From Pseudomonadota bacterium (lineage in GTDB: Bacteria > Pseudomonadota > Alphaproteobacteria > Sphingomonadales > Sphingomonadaceae), in assembly GCA_023432995.1 (NCBI GenBank), contig JAEZES010000224.1, positions 1 to 31,636 on the forward strand: a stretch of 31,636 nucleotides of DNA. Reading direction: 5' to 3'. The notes below the pieces were generated by a model. The model did not search any database. It was not told the origin of the DNA and worked only from the letters and a program-made list of their open reading frames with translations. The position numbers and the translations under genes were made by a program. Below, piece after piece: positions 15,562 through 22,662 of the stretch. Within the stretch, counting starts at the first letter, position 1. Every line of letters starts with the position of its first letter.

Positions 15562-15587
15562 GAAAAGAGGGACTGTCCCTCTTTTTC
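15562..15587 (+). repeat. Palindromic repeat, copy 2, at the 3' end of the SnoaL-like gene
   Basis: GAAAAGAGGGAC, a T, then GTCCCTCTTTTTC: a 12-bp inverted repeat with one inserted T in the right arm. It abuts the stop codon of the SnoaL-like gene (15588-15590). On the minus strand the stem is followed by TCG and lacks a strong T-run, though the arm itself ends in TTTTC and could act as a bidirectional terminator. Confidence 0.7.
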
Positions 15588-16175
15588 CTAGCGCGCCGCT
15601 TCGGCCTCGGCGTCCATTTGCGCGACCGGGTTCGCGGGGCCCGAACTGCGGTTGGGAATGAACTCGTTGAGCACGTTGCGGCGGGCGATCAGCCAGCGGC
15701 CGTCGACCTTGGCGAACTCGTCCTCGTAGACCCCGTAGGTGCCGATCTTGGGTTCGTCGCCGGGGCCGTGGTTGGCCATCTCGAGCCACTGCGAGCGGCC
15801 CCAGGCGCGGTCGCCTTCGACCCGGATCACGGTCTGCAGCACGATGTGGCGCAGCTTGGCGGGCTGGCCGTCCTCGGTGTGGTAGAACCGGCCGATGCCC
15901 TCGGCGAAACGGGTCACCGCCTCGCGGATCGCCTCGCGGCCCTTGAAGCTGCCGCTGGCGAAAGTGATCTCGCCGTCCTCGGCGAACGTGGCGACGTAGG
16001 CATCCCAGTCGTGGTAATCGATCGCGAACAGGTAGCGCGCCATCAGGTCCTCGATCTCGGCGCGGTCCTTGCCGTAGTCGGGCCCGTACTCGACTTCGGC
16101 CTGCGCCGCCGTGGCGCTCCCGGCGACCAGCAGCACGCTCGCCAATGCGAGCCCGAGCGAAGCCTTGATGGACAT
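15588..16175 (-). CDS. Exported SnoaL-like (NTF2-fold) protein
   Basis: The ATG at 16175 follows GAGGAG at good spacing and begins a signal peptide (MSIKASLGLALASVLLVAGS...AQA). A longer frame starting at 16247 reads through a dispersed repeat and is rejected. The 195-aa product has the SnoaL_4-type pattern EIEDLMARYLFAIDYHDWDAY, FAEDGEITF, FKGREAIREAV, LRHIVLQTVIRVEGD with H110, and a terminal YGVYEDEFAKVDGRWLIARR. Homologues include scytalone-dehydratase-like lyases and isomerases but also many proteins with no known activity; Y48, D53 and H110 line up with plausible pocket residues. Export is unusual for enzymes of this fold. It is the last gene behind the second PQQ dehydrogenase, 132 nt downstream of it. 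Confidence 0.82.
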   Translation of the reverse strand: MSIKASLGLALASVLLVAGSATAAQAEVEYGPDYGKDRAEIEDLMARYLFAIDYHDWDAYVATFAEDGEITFASGSFKGREAIREAVTRFAEGIGRFYHTEDGQPAKLRHIVLQTVIRVEGDRAWGRSQWLEMANHGPGDEPKIGTYGVYEDEFAKVDGRWLIARRNVLNEFIPNRSSGPANPVAQMDAEAEAAR

Positions 16176-16208
16176 CCCCAATCTCCTCGTCTGTTCTCGT
16201 TCTTCGTC

Positions 16209-16229
16209 ACCCTGAACTTGTTTCAGGGT
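16209..16229. repeat. Dispersed hairpin repeat (ACCCTGAA...TTCAGGGT)
   Basis: ACCCTGAA and TTCAGGGT pair across a 5-nt loop. This is the core of a repeat I recall as very common between genes in sphingomonads. It lies in the 132-nt gap between the second PQQ dehydrogenase and the SnoaL-like gene, together with the hairpin at 16273-16289. Confidence 0.65.
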
Positions 16230-16272
16230 CCATCTCCCAGTTCGCATGGACGGCCGCGGGCGAGGAATGGGT

Positions 16273-16289
16273 GCTGAACCAGGTTCAGC
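16273..16289. repeat. Second hairpin of the same repeat region (GCTGAACC A GGTTCAGC)
   Basis: A perfect 8-bp inverted repeat with a single central base, 19 nt past the PQQ dehydrogenase stop (16308-16310) on the minus strand. It resembles a degenerate half of the CCTGAA-type dispersed repeat and may stabilise or attenuate the transcript before the SnoaL-like gene. Confidence 0.55.
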
Positions 16290-16307
16290 CTGACGAGCTG
16301 CATCGGG

Positions 16308-18389
16308 TCATTCCTTCCAGTCCTCGTGCGCGCGCGAAATCAGGTAGTGGTGGATCGCCTCGGCCTGCTCGCGCGAAAGCGTGTCGGAGAAGCTCGCCAT
16401 GCCGTTGGCGGCGCGGCTGCCGCCGAGCACGATGTCGAGGAACGCGGCGTGGGTCGCCGGCATCATGTGGCGCAGGTCCTTGACCCCGCCGCGCGCGGCG
16501 GTGCCGTGGCACAGCGCGCAGTTCTCGCCGTACAGCCGCTCGCCGAGCGCGACCTGCACGGGCGTGCCGGTCAGCGGCGGTGGCGGGGAGAGCTCGGGAA
16601 CCTGCATCGATTCGGGCGGCAGCGGCGGCAGCCTGGCCGAGCCGCCGAGCTTGAACACCAGCAGTCGCGGCTTCGACAGGAACAGCTGGCTGTAGTTCGA
16701 GCGCTCGACGTGGGCGAGGCCGCCGCCCCAGCCGGCGTTGACCGCGATGTACTGCTCGCCGTCGACCTCGTAGGCGATCGGCGCCGCGATCGGGACCTGC
16801 TGAACCGGCATTTCCCAGACCTTCTCGCCGGTGTCGGCGCGGTAGGCGGCGAAGGTGGTGCCGATCGTGCCCTGGAACACGAGGTTGCCGGCGGTGACCA
16901 GCACGCCGCCGCTGCCCTTCTGCTCGACCGGGCCGCGCCAGACCTCGCGCTGGGTCGCCGGGTTCCACGCCGAGAGCCAGCCCTTCGAATGCTCGTCGGC
17001 GTACGCGGCGATCGCCCGGCGTTCGACGTCGAAGCCGGAGAAGCTCGTGCCGAGCCCGCCGCGCGCCGGATCCCAGGTCTCCGACAGGCCGTAGGCCATG
17101 TAGGTCTCGGTCACCGGGACATAGACGAGGCCGGTCAGCGGGCTGAAGGCCATCGGGTTCCAGTTGTGCGCTCCGCCCGCGCCCGGCGAGACCATTACCG
17201 GGGTGACGCCGTAGCGCGCTTCGGGGTTCTCGATCGGCCGGCCGGTGGCCCTGTCGATGCCGGTCGCCCAGTTGATCGGGACGATCTTCTCGGCCGAGAT
17301 CAGCTCGCCGGTCCCGCGGTCGAGCACGTAGAAGAACCCGTTCTTGGGCGCCTGCATCAGCACCTTGCGGGTGCGGCCGCCTACGCGCAAGTCGGCGAGG
17401 ATCATGTGCTGGGTGGCGGTGTAGTCCCACTGCTCGCCGGGCACCGTCTGGTAGTGCCAGACGTATTCGCCGGTATCGGCGCGGAGCGCGACGATCGAGG
17501 CGAGGAACAGGTTGTCGCCGCCGCCGGGACTGCGCCACTTGTAAGCCCACGGCGAGCCGTTGCCGGTGCCGATATAGACCAGGTTCAGCTCGGGGTCGTA
17601 GGCCAGGCTGTCCCACACCGTGCCGCCGCCGCCGGCCTTCCACCACTCGCCGGTCCACGTCGCGGCCGCCATGGCCATCGCCGCGTTCTCGAACCCGTCG
17701 GCCGGGTTGCCCGGCACCGTGTGCCAGCGCCACAGCTGCGCGCCAGTCTCGGCATCGTAGGCCGAAACGTAGCCGCGCACGCCGATCTCGGCGCCGCCGT
17801 TGCCGATCAGCACTTTGCCGTCGAACACCCGCGGGGCGCCGGTGATCGTGTAGCCCTTCGAGTTGTCGACCGTGAGCGTGGACCACACCGGCTCGCCGGT
17901 CCGCGCGTCGAGCGCGATCAATCGCCCGTCGAGCGTCGCTACGTAGATCTTACCGTTCCACGCGGCGAGCCCGCGCGAAACGATGTCGCAGCAGGCGAGC
18001 CGGCCGAAGCGCAGCGGCACCTCGGGGTCGTAGCTCCACAGCACGCGCCCCGTCTTCGCGTCGTAGGCGGTGACGATGTTCCACGGCTGGACGTTGTAGA
18101 GCACGCCGTCGACGACCAGCGGGCTCGCCTCCATCCCGCGCTCGGTGTTGATGTCGGCGTACCAGGCGAGGCCGAGCCGGCCGACCGTTTCGGGGTTGAT
18201 CTGCGCGAGCGGGCTGAAGCGCTGCTCGTCGTAGGTCCGGCCGACGCTCATCCACTGGCCGGGGTGCGCATCGGCGGCGAGCAGGCGTGCGTGGTCGACC
18301 TGCGCCGGCGCGGCAACCTGCGCCGAGACCGGGGCGACGAGTGCGGCGATCGCCAGTCCGCCGGCGAGGCGGAAGCTCCGTGCAATCAT
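16308..18389 (-). CDS. PQQ-dependent quinohaemoprotein alcohol dehydrogenase, second paralogue
   Basis: The ATG at 18389 overlaps the upstream stop (ATGA) and begins a signal peptide (MIARSFRLAGGLAIAALVAPVSAQ); a longer frame is rejected. The 693-aa product has a PQQ propeller and a C-terminal cytochrome c domain with CALCH. Active-site features are complete: vicinal C133-C134 (LACCDIVSRG), the canonical calcium ligand E201 (NGGAEIGVRG), N277 (TGNGSP) and catalytic D322 (QWDYTATQ). No extra Asp follows WDY, so calcium rather than a lanthanide is expected. It would oxidise an alcohol in the periplasm and feed electrons to the respiratory chain. It is clearly paralogous to the dehydrogenase at 6981-9134 but differs at the metal-site Glu/Asp. 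Its place after an oxygenase and a deacetylase suggests a plant-derived alcohol as substrate, which is inference. Confidence 0.93.
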   Translation of the reverse strand: MIARSFRLAGGLAIAALVAPVSAQVAAPAQVDHARLLAADAHPGQWMSVGRTYDEQRFSPLAQINPETVGRLGLAWYADINTERGMEASPLVVDGVLYNVQPWNIVTAYDAKTGRVLWSYDPEVPLRFGRLACCDIVSRGLAAWNGKIYVATLDGRLIALDARTGEPVWSTLTVDNSKGYTITGAPRVFDGKVLIGNGGAEIGVRGYVSAYDAETGAQLWRWHTVPGNPADGFENAAMAMAAATWTGEWWKAGGGGTVWDSLAYDPELNLVYIGTGNGSPWAYKWRSPGGGDNLFLASIVALRADTGEYVWHYQTVPGEQWDYTATQHMILADLRVGGRTRKVLMQAPKNGFFYVLDRGTGELISAEKIVPINWATGIDRATGRPIENPEARYGVTPVMVSPGAGGAHNWNPMAFSPLTGLVYVPVTETYMAYGLSETWDPARGGLGTSFSGFDVERRAIAAYADEHSKGWLSAWNPATQREVWRGPVEQKGSGGVLVTAGNLVFQGTIGTTFAAYRADTGEKVWEMPVQQVPIAAPIAYEVDGEQYIAVNAGWGGGLAHVERSNYSQLFLSKPRLLVFKLGGSARLPPLPPESMQVPELSPPPPLTGTPVQVALGERLYGENCALCHGTAARGGVKDLRHMMPATHAAFLDIVLGGSRAANGMASFSDTLSREQAEAIHHYLISRAHEDWKE

Positions 18390-19339
18390 TCGCCGCCCTT
18401 CACGATCACCCGCTCCTCGAACAGGCGCGCGAGCTCGGCCTCGTCGTTGCGTGCATAGGTGAGGGTGTCGGGATCGCGCCCGGCCACCGCGGCGAGCGCG
18501 TTGATGCGGCCGCCGCCGAGGTAGAGCGTGTCGGGCTCGACCTGCGCGATCGGGTCGCGATAGGCCTCGTCGATGGGGACGATGGTCCACCCGTCGGCCT
18601 TCAGGCCGGCGACGACGTCGGCGATGAACAGCGCGTTGAGGTCGGTCTCGTGCAGCAGCAGCACATGCACGGGCGAGCGGCCGAGCGTTTCGCGGGCGGT
18701 GCGGTCGAAGAAGTCGGCGCCCTGCACGATCGTTTCGACGTAAAGGTCGCCGAGCGCCTCGAGGTCGATCGCGCGGTTCTCGCGCACGGCCGTGGCGGCG
18801 AGATTGTCGATCGCCCAGTCCCACAAGTCGACGGTGACGTAGCCATTGGCCAGTCCGCGCTCGCGCAGCGCCGCGCGCAGCGCATCGCGGCGTTCGGAAT
18901 CGCGGCCTTCGTCAAGATAGGGGAAGCGGTACCAGGGGCGCCTGCCTGGCCGGCCCGCGAGCCACGCCTCGGCCTGGTCCAGGTCGGCGATGTACTCGCC
19001 CGCGTCGGCGTTCCACAGCCAGCCGTGGCTGTGCGAGTGGTTGGCGATCACGTGCCCGGCGGCGACGTAGGCGCGGATGCGCGCCTCGCCGCCCTTGCCG
19101 TAGTCGTCCTCGAGATTGCCGGTGGTGACGAAGAAGGCGGCCTGTTCGACCCCGGCGTCGGCGAGCCCGGCGATCAGCCGCACGGTCCGCTCGTCGGGCG
19201 TCATGAAGCCGCCGGGATGACGCGGAATGTCGTCGAAGCTGATCGCGATGCGCTTCGTCTCCTGCGCGGCCGTCGGTACGGCGGCGAGCAGCGCGGCGCA
19301 TGCGAGGACCAGCGCCCTCGCCCAGCCCGCCAAGCTCAT
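18386..19339 (-). CDS. Exported polysaccharide deacetylase (NodB-like) family protein
   Basis: A 317-aa protein starting at an ATG that overlaps the oxygenase stop (ATGA) and beginning with a signal peptide (MSLAGWARALVLACAALLAAVPTAAQ). It carries the NodB/CE4 metal-dependent deacetylase motifs: SFDDIPR with D36-D37, NHSHSH with H101 and H105 as metal ligands, RFPYLDEG (138-145) and a late HVLLLHETD. CE4 enzymes remove acetyl or formyl groups from chitin, peptidoglycan, xylan or related glycans. The FDDIPRHPGG form is a distinct subgroup with no firm substrate. In this locus an acetylated plant hemicellulose or lignin-carbohydrate ester is possible, but the sequence does not prove it. It lies between an oxygenase and a PQQ dehydrogenase gene, overlapping both by 4 nt, so the three are surely co-expressed. 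Confidence 0.88.
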   Translation of the reverse strand: MSLAGWARALVLACAALLAAVPTAAQETKRIAISFDDIPRHPGGFMTPDERTVRLIAGLADAGVEQAAFFVTTGNLEDDYGKGGEARIRAYVAAGHVIANHSHSHGWLWNADAGEYIADLDQAEAWLAGRPGRRPWYRFPYLDEGRDSERRDALRAALRERGLANGYVTVDLWDWAIDNLAATAVRENRAIDLEALGDLYVETIVQGADFFDRTARETLGRSPVHVLLLHETDLNALFIADVVAGLKADGWTIVPIDEAYRDPIAQVEPDTLYLGGGRINALAAVAGRDPDTLTYARNDEAELARLFEERVIVKGGE

Positions 19340-20916
19340 GCCGCGGCCGCGCCCGGGATGTCGCTGGCGTCGGCCCAGAACCCGTGGACCTGGCCGACGA
19401 CGCGGAACGGCATCTTGACCCGTGCCACGGGTCCGGCCTGCGGCTCCCTGGTGTCGACGAGGATCAGGTCCGAACGGCCGTTCTCCTTCACGCTCGAGCC
19501 GATGCCGATCAGGTAGCCGTCGCCCTCGGGCGCGTCCTTGCGGCGCGGGACGAAGGTCATCTCGCTGAGCTGGTAGTCGGGCACCGAGACCAGCTGCGTG
19601 GTCTTTTCCTGGTGGTCGACGATCCACCAGCCGCCGCGCGGGCCGAAACCGGTCAGGTAGCCGAAGCGGTACTTGAGCGTGTGGAAGCGGTCGTCCTGCC
19701 GCGCGAGCACGCCCGAGACCTCGGGAAAGATCGTCTCGGTCTGGTAGCGGTCGTTGCTCCGGCTCGACAGGTCGATGGTGAAGCGGCGCAGCAGGCCGGT
19801 GGCCTTGGCCGGGTCGAACGGCTCGTGCTTGCTCGGGAAGAACGGGAACTGGTTGCCCTCGCCGCCGTCCCAGTCGACGATCACCTTGTCGCCTTCGGAC
19901 CAGCCGCCCATCACGTGGGTGCAGAACAGGTTGGCCCCGCGGAACCAGCGCAGGTCCTTGCCGTCGCCGCCACGGCGCAGGACGCCCATGTAGCACGGGG
20001 TCTGCGAATCGTAGGAGAAGTGGACGCCGCCGGCGCGCATGCGATCCATGTCGGCAACCATGTTGGTCAGGTAGAGCACGACATGGTCCTGGGTGACGAC
20101 GAAGTCGTGCATCATGCCCGCGTAGGGCGCCTGCACGGTCACGCTCCAGTTCACATTGCCCTGGCGGTCGGTCGAGAACACGAAGATGTCCTTCGACAGC
20201 AGCCCCTTGGCTTCGTAGCCGAAGCCGAAGAACTCGCCGGTCAGCGGGTCGATCTTCGGGTGCGCGGTGTGGGTCTCGCTGTCGAGCTTGCCGCCGAAAG
20301 TGTAGTAGTCGTCGATCGTCTCGAGCGTCAGCGGGTCCATGTAGACCGGCGGGCTGTCCTCCTTGAACACCAGCAGCTTGCCGTGGTGCAGGAACAGCTG
20401 GGTGTTGGCGGTGCCGCGGCTCAGGCCTTCGACGCTCGGGTCGTCGGTGAACGGGTTGCGGTACATCCCGAAGAGCGAGCGCCGCGCCGCGTGTTGCGCC
20501 TTCCAGCGCTGGTTCTTCACGTAGCGGGTCCGGTAATCGACGTGCCCGTCCTTGATGCGGAACATCGACACGTGGCCCTCGCCGTCGAAGGCGATGTCGG
20601 ACGCGTACTTCGGGTCCTTCGGATACTGCGGGTCGGGCCCGACGCGGTAGAATACGCCGTCGAGGTCGGTCGGCCAGGCGCCTTCGACCTCGCAATCGTA
20701 GAGATCGATCTCAGCGCGGTTGTTGGTTCCCGCGGGTCCGCCGCCGAACGAGCCGGGCGTGTCGGGGAAGTCGACCTGCGGCGCCGCGCCTTCCGCCGCC
20801 CGCGCCGCACCCGGCGCGGCCGCTCCCGCGAGCATCACCCCGGTCCCCACCGCCGCAGCACCGAGGAACCCGCGCCGGTCGCTTGCCAGCGAGCTGCCAT
20901 CCGCTTGTTTTGTCAT
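19336..20916 (-). CDS. Tat-exported carotenoid oxygenase / lignostilbene dioxygenase family protein
   Basis: The ATG at 20916 follows GAGAGGGTGA at good spacing and gives 526 aa with a twin-arginine signal (SDRRGFLGAAAVGTG and a hydrophobic run to AARAAEG). The body is a carotenoid-cleavage-type propeller. Four iron-ligand histidines are evident: H219 (TAHPKID), H270 (MMHDFVV), H334 (LFCTHVMGG) and H511 (VGQVHGFWAD). LDGVFYRVGPDPQ and DGEGHVSMFRI near the N terminus are also typical. Members split carbon-carbon double bonds with O2: carotenoids, or lignin-derived stilbenes in sphingomonads. Characterised bacterial members that I recall are cytoplasmic, so the Tat signal here is notable and points to a periplasmic substrate. 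It heads a gene set with a deacetylase and a PQQ dehydrogenase. Stilbene versus carotenoid as substrate is undecided. Confidence 0.9.
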   Translation of the reverse strand: MTKQADGSSLASDRRGFLGAAAVGTGVMLAGAAAPGAARAAEGAAPQVDFPDTPGSFGGGPAGTNNRAEIDLYDCEVEGAWPTDLDGVFYRVGPDPQYPKDPKYASDIAFDGEGHVSMFRIKDGHVDYRTRYVKNQRWKAQHAARRSLFGMYRNPFTDDPSVEGLSRGTANTQLFLHHGKLLVFKEDSPPVYMDPLTLETIDDYYTFGGKLDSETHTAHPKIDPLTGEFFGFGYEAKGLLSKDIFVFSTDRQGNVNWSVTVQAPYAGMMHDFVVTQDHVVLYLTNMVADMDRMRAGGVHFSYDSQTPCYMGVLRRGGDGKDLRWFRGANLFCTHVMGGWSEGDKVIVDWDGGEGNQFPFFPSKHEPFDPAKATGLLRRFTIDLSSRSNDRYQTETIFPEVSGVLARQDDRFHTLKYRFGYLTGFGPRGGWWIVDHQEKTTQLVSVPDYQLSEMTFVPRRKDAPEGDGYLIGIGSSVKENGRSDLILVDTREPQAGPVARVKMPFRVVGQVHGFWADASDIPGAAAA

Positions 20917-21000
20917 TGCGTCACCCTCTCCGCTGCGCAGCCTAGGGCGTGCGAAACGGGGGGGCAATGGGCTGGTTTGGCGCGCGCCCTTCGGCGGCAG

Positions 21001-21025
21001 GAAAAGAGGGACTGTCCCTCTTTTC
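21001..21025. repeat. Palindromic repeat, copy 3, after the GH35 gene
   Basis: GAAAAGAGGGAC, a central T, then GTCCCTCTTTTC: a perfect 12-bp inverted repeat with a 1-nt centre. It sits 8 nt past the GH35 stop (21034-21036) and about 85 nt upstream of the oxygenase start. The arm ending in CTTTTC may give modest termination. The other two copies are at 15500-15524 and 15562-15587. Confidence 0.75.
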
Positions 21026-21033
21026 CGACGGGG

Positions 21034-22662
21034 CTAGCGGTAAGTGTAAAGCCGCACCTGCTGGATCTTCCACTCGCCCGGGTAGAGCGCGATGTGGCGG
21101 CCCTGGTGGGTCTGGTCGCCGTTGAGCAGGCGGCCGGGAATCCAGCGGCCGTTCTCGAACCGCCCTTCCCACGCCTTGTCGATCCCGGCCGAGCCCTCGC
21201 CGACCGGCTCGAAGGTCACCGTGATCCCTTGCCCGGCGATCAGGTAGTCCTCGGGCCCGGTCTGGATGATGATCCCGCCGTATCCCGCCGTCTGCGGCGT
21301 CGCCACCGGGCGCTGGATGTCGGCGTAGGCGACGGTGAAGCGGTAGTCGCCGATCGTCGCCACGTCGGGCGCGAAGTCGAGCGACTCGTCGTAGGCCTGG
21401 CGCGGCTTGAACCCCATCAACCGTCCGGTGCCCTGCGCCTCGAGGATGAACGGGGCGAGCTGCCCGAGCATCGCGTAGGCGCTCTTCAGCGAACCCGGGT
21501 TCTCGTCGATCGAGTCGATCGAGAACGGCGCGAAGCCGAGCGCGTCGTGGGCGCCGATCGCGTAGACCGCGTTGGCCGGCACTACCGGGTTCTCGGCGTT
21601 GTGCCCTTCGGGGATGAACAACGGATTGTCGGGGCGATGGTACCAGCCGACGATCTCGACGAAGTTCGGGAAGTAGATGTCCGGCGCGATGAAATCGAAG
21701 CTCGGCGCGCCGGCCTTCCACACGTCGAGCAGGTGCGGCAGCGGCCCCCCGCTCGGGTACTCGCCGGGCAGGCGCCCCGGCCGGTTGAGCGCGACGTTGA
21801 CGAACATCGGCAGCGGGTATTCGGCCTTGCCCGCGCGGGCCAGCGCGTCGGCGAAGCGGGCGAAATGCCACGCGGTGAACACTTCCGCGCCGGCGTCGCC
21901 CTCGCCGAACAGCTCGCTCCACGAACCCGAGGTCCGCGCGCCGCGCTCAAGCCACATGCGCCGCATGCCGGGCACGAGCGAATCGCGGTTCGCGACGAGG
22001 TGGTCGACCAGCTCGCGCGGTACGGCCTGGGTGAACGCCGCATTGGCCGCGGGGCTGTAGTCGCGCACCACCGGCAGCATGCCGATCTCGTTCTCGACCT
22101 GGACCATGATCACGGTGTTCTGATCGCCGTCGACCGCCTTCAGGTGCGCCATGAGCGCGGCGAACGCGCGGCTGTCGGCAGCGAGGGTCTCTCCGCCGAA
22201 CGGCGTGAGGATGTCGACCCCGCGACCGTCGGGCAGCGCCGCTCGCGGGAACCGCGCCTGGTCGCGCTTGACCCACGACGGCACGTAGGTCGACATCGAA
22301 TTCTTCCATGCGCCGAACCACAGCAGCACGAGCTTGAGATCGTGGGCGCGCGCGGCGCGCAGCATCGAATCGACCGAACTCCAGTCGAACCGGCCTTCCT
22401 CGGGCTCGATCAGCTCCCACGACACCGGCGCGAGCACGGTGTTGACGTGCATCGCGCGCAGCCGCGGCCAGTGCGGCGCCATGTACGCGTCGCTCGAGGC
22501 GGCCGAGTTGCTCAGCTCGCCGCCGATGACCAGGAACGGCTCGTCGTGAACGATCAGCTGCTTCGAGGTCCCCTGCTGGCGCAGGTGCGGCGGTTCGCCG
22601 TGCGCCGGCACGCCGGCGGCGAAGGCCGCGACCAGGAGCAGGATCCTGCCGAAACGCTTCAC
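21034..22662 (-). CDS. Exported GH35 beta-galactosidase-like protein with C-terminal DUF5597-type region
   Basis: A 542-aa protein with a signal peptide (MKRFGRILLLVAAFAAGVPAHG). The TIM-barrel half begins LIVHDEPFLVIGGELSNSAAS and has the GH35-type acid/base in VQVENEIGML (E192) and a nucleophile in FIPEGHNAENP (E352). The C-terminal 150 residues (GFAPFSIDSIDE to the end) resemble the DUF5597 beta domain found in proteobacterial GH35 enzymes. These are retaining exo-enzymes that remove terminal galactose, for example from xyloglucan, though related proteins act on other sugars. The gene is the last of the six-gene operon and overlaps uxuB by 4 nt. Its presence among glucuronate genes suggests it trims galactose or another residue from decorated xylan or xyloglucan; that is inference. 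Confidence 0.85.
   Translation of the reverse strand: MKRFGRILLLVAAFAAGVPAHGEPPHLRQQGTSKQLIVHDEPFLVIGGELSNSAASSDAYMAPHWPRLRAMHVNTVLAPVSWELIEPEEGRFDWSSVDSMLRAARAHDLKLVLLWFGAWKNSMSTYVPSWVKRDQARFPRAALPDGRGVDILTPFGGETLAADSRAFAALMAHLKAVDGDQNTVIMVQVENEIGMLPVVRDYSPAANAAFTQAVPRELVDHLVANRDSLVPGMRRMWLERGARTSGSWSELFGEGDAGAEVFTAWHFARFADALARAGKAEYPLPMFVNVALNRPGRLPGEYPSGGPLPHLLDVWKAGAPSFDFIAPDIYFPNFVEIVGWYHRPDNPLFIPEGHNAENPVVPANAVYAIGAHDALGFAPFSIDSIDENPGSLKSAYAMLGQLAPFILEAQGTGRLMGFKPRQAYDESLDFAPDVATIGDYRFTVAYADIQRPVATPQTAGYGGIIIQTGPEDYLIAGQGITVTFEPVGEGSAGIDKAWEGRFENGRWIPGRLLNGDQTHQGRHIALYPGEWKIQQVRLYTYR

Noticed and set aside
15500..15587. CRISPR-like repeat pair
   Set aside because: Only two copies, in opposite orientation, each itself palindromic, with one 37-nt interval and no cas genes. 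A REP-type doublet fits better.
16176..16247. N-terminal extension of the small SnoaL-like protein
   Set aside because: The extension is translated from the dispersed CCTGAA hairpin repeat. The inner ATG at 16175 has a good ribosome binding site and begins a signal peptide.
6981..18389. Lanthanide-dependent (XoxF-type) function for either PQQ dehydrogenase
   Set aside because: XoxF-type enzymes carry an extra Asp two residues after the catalytic one. Both proteins have WDYT at this place, so calcium is expected.
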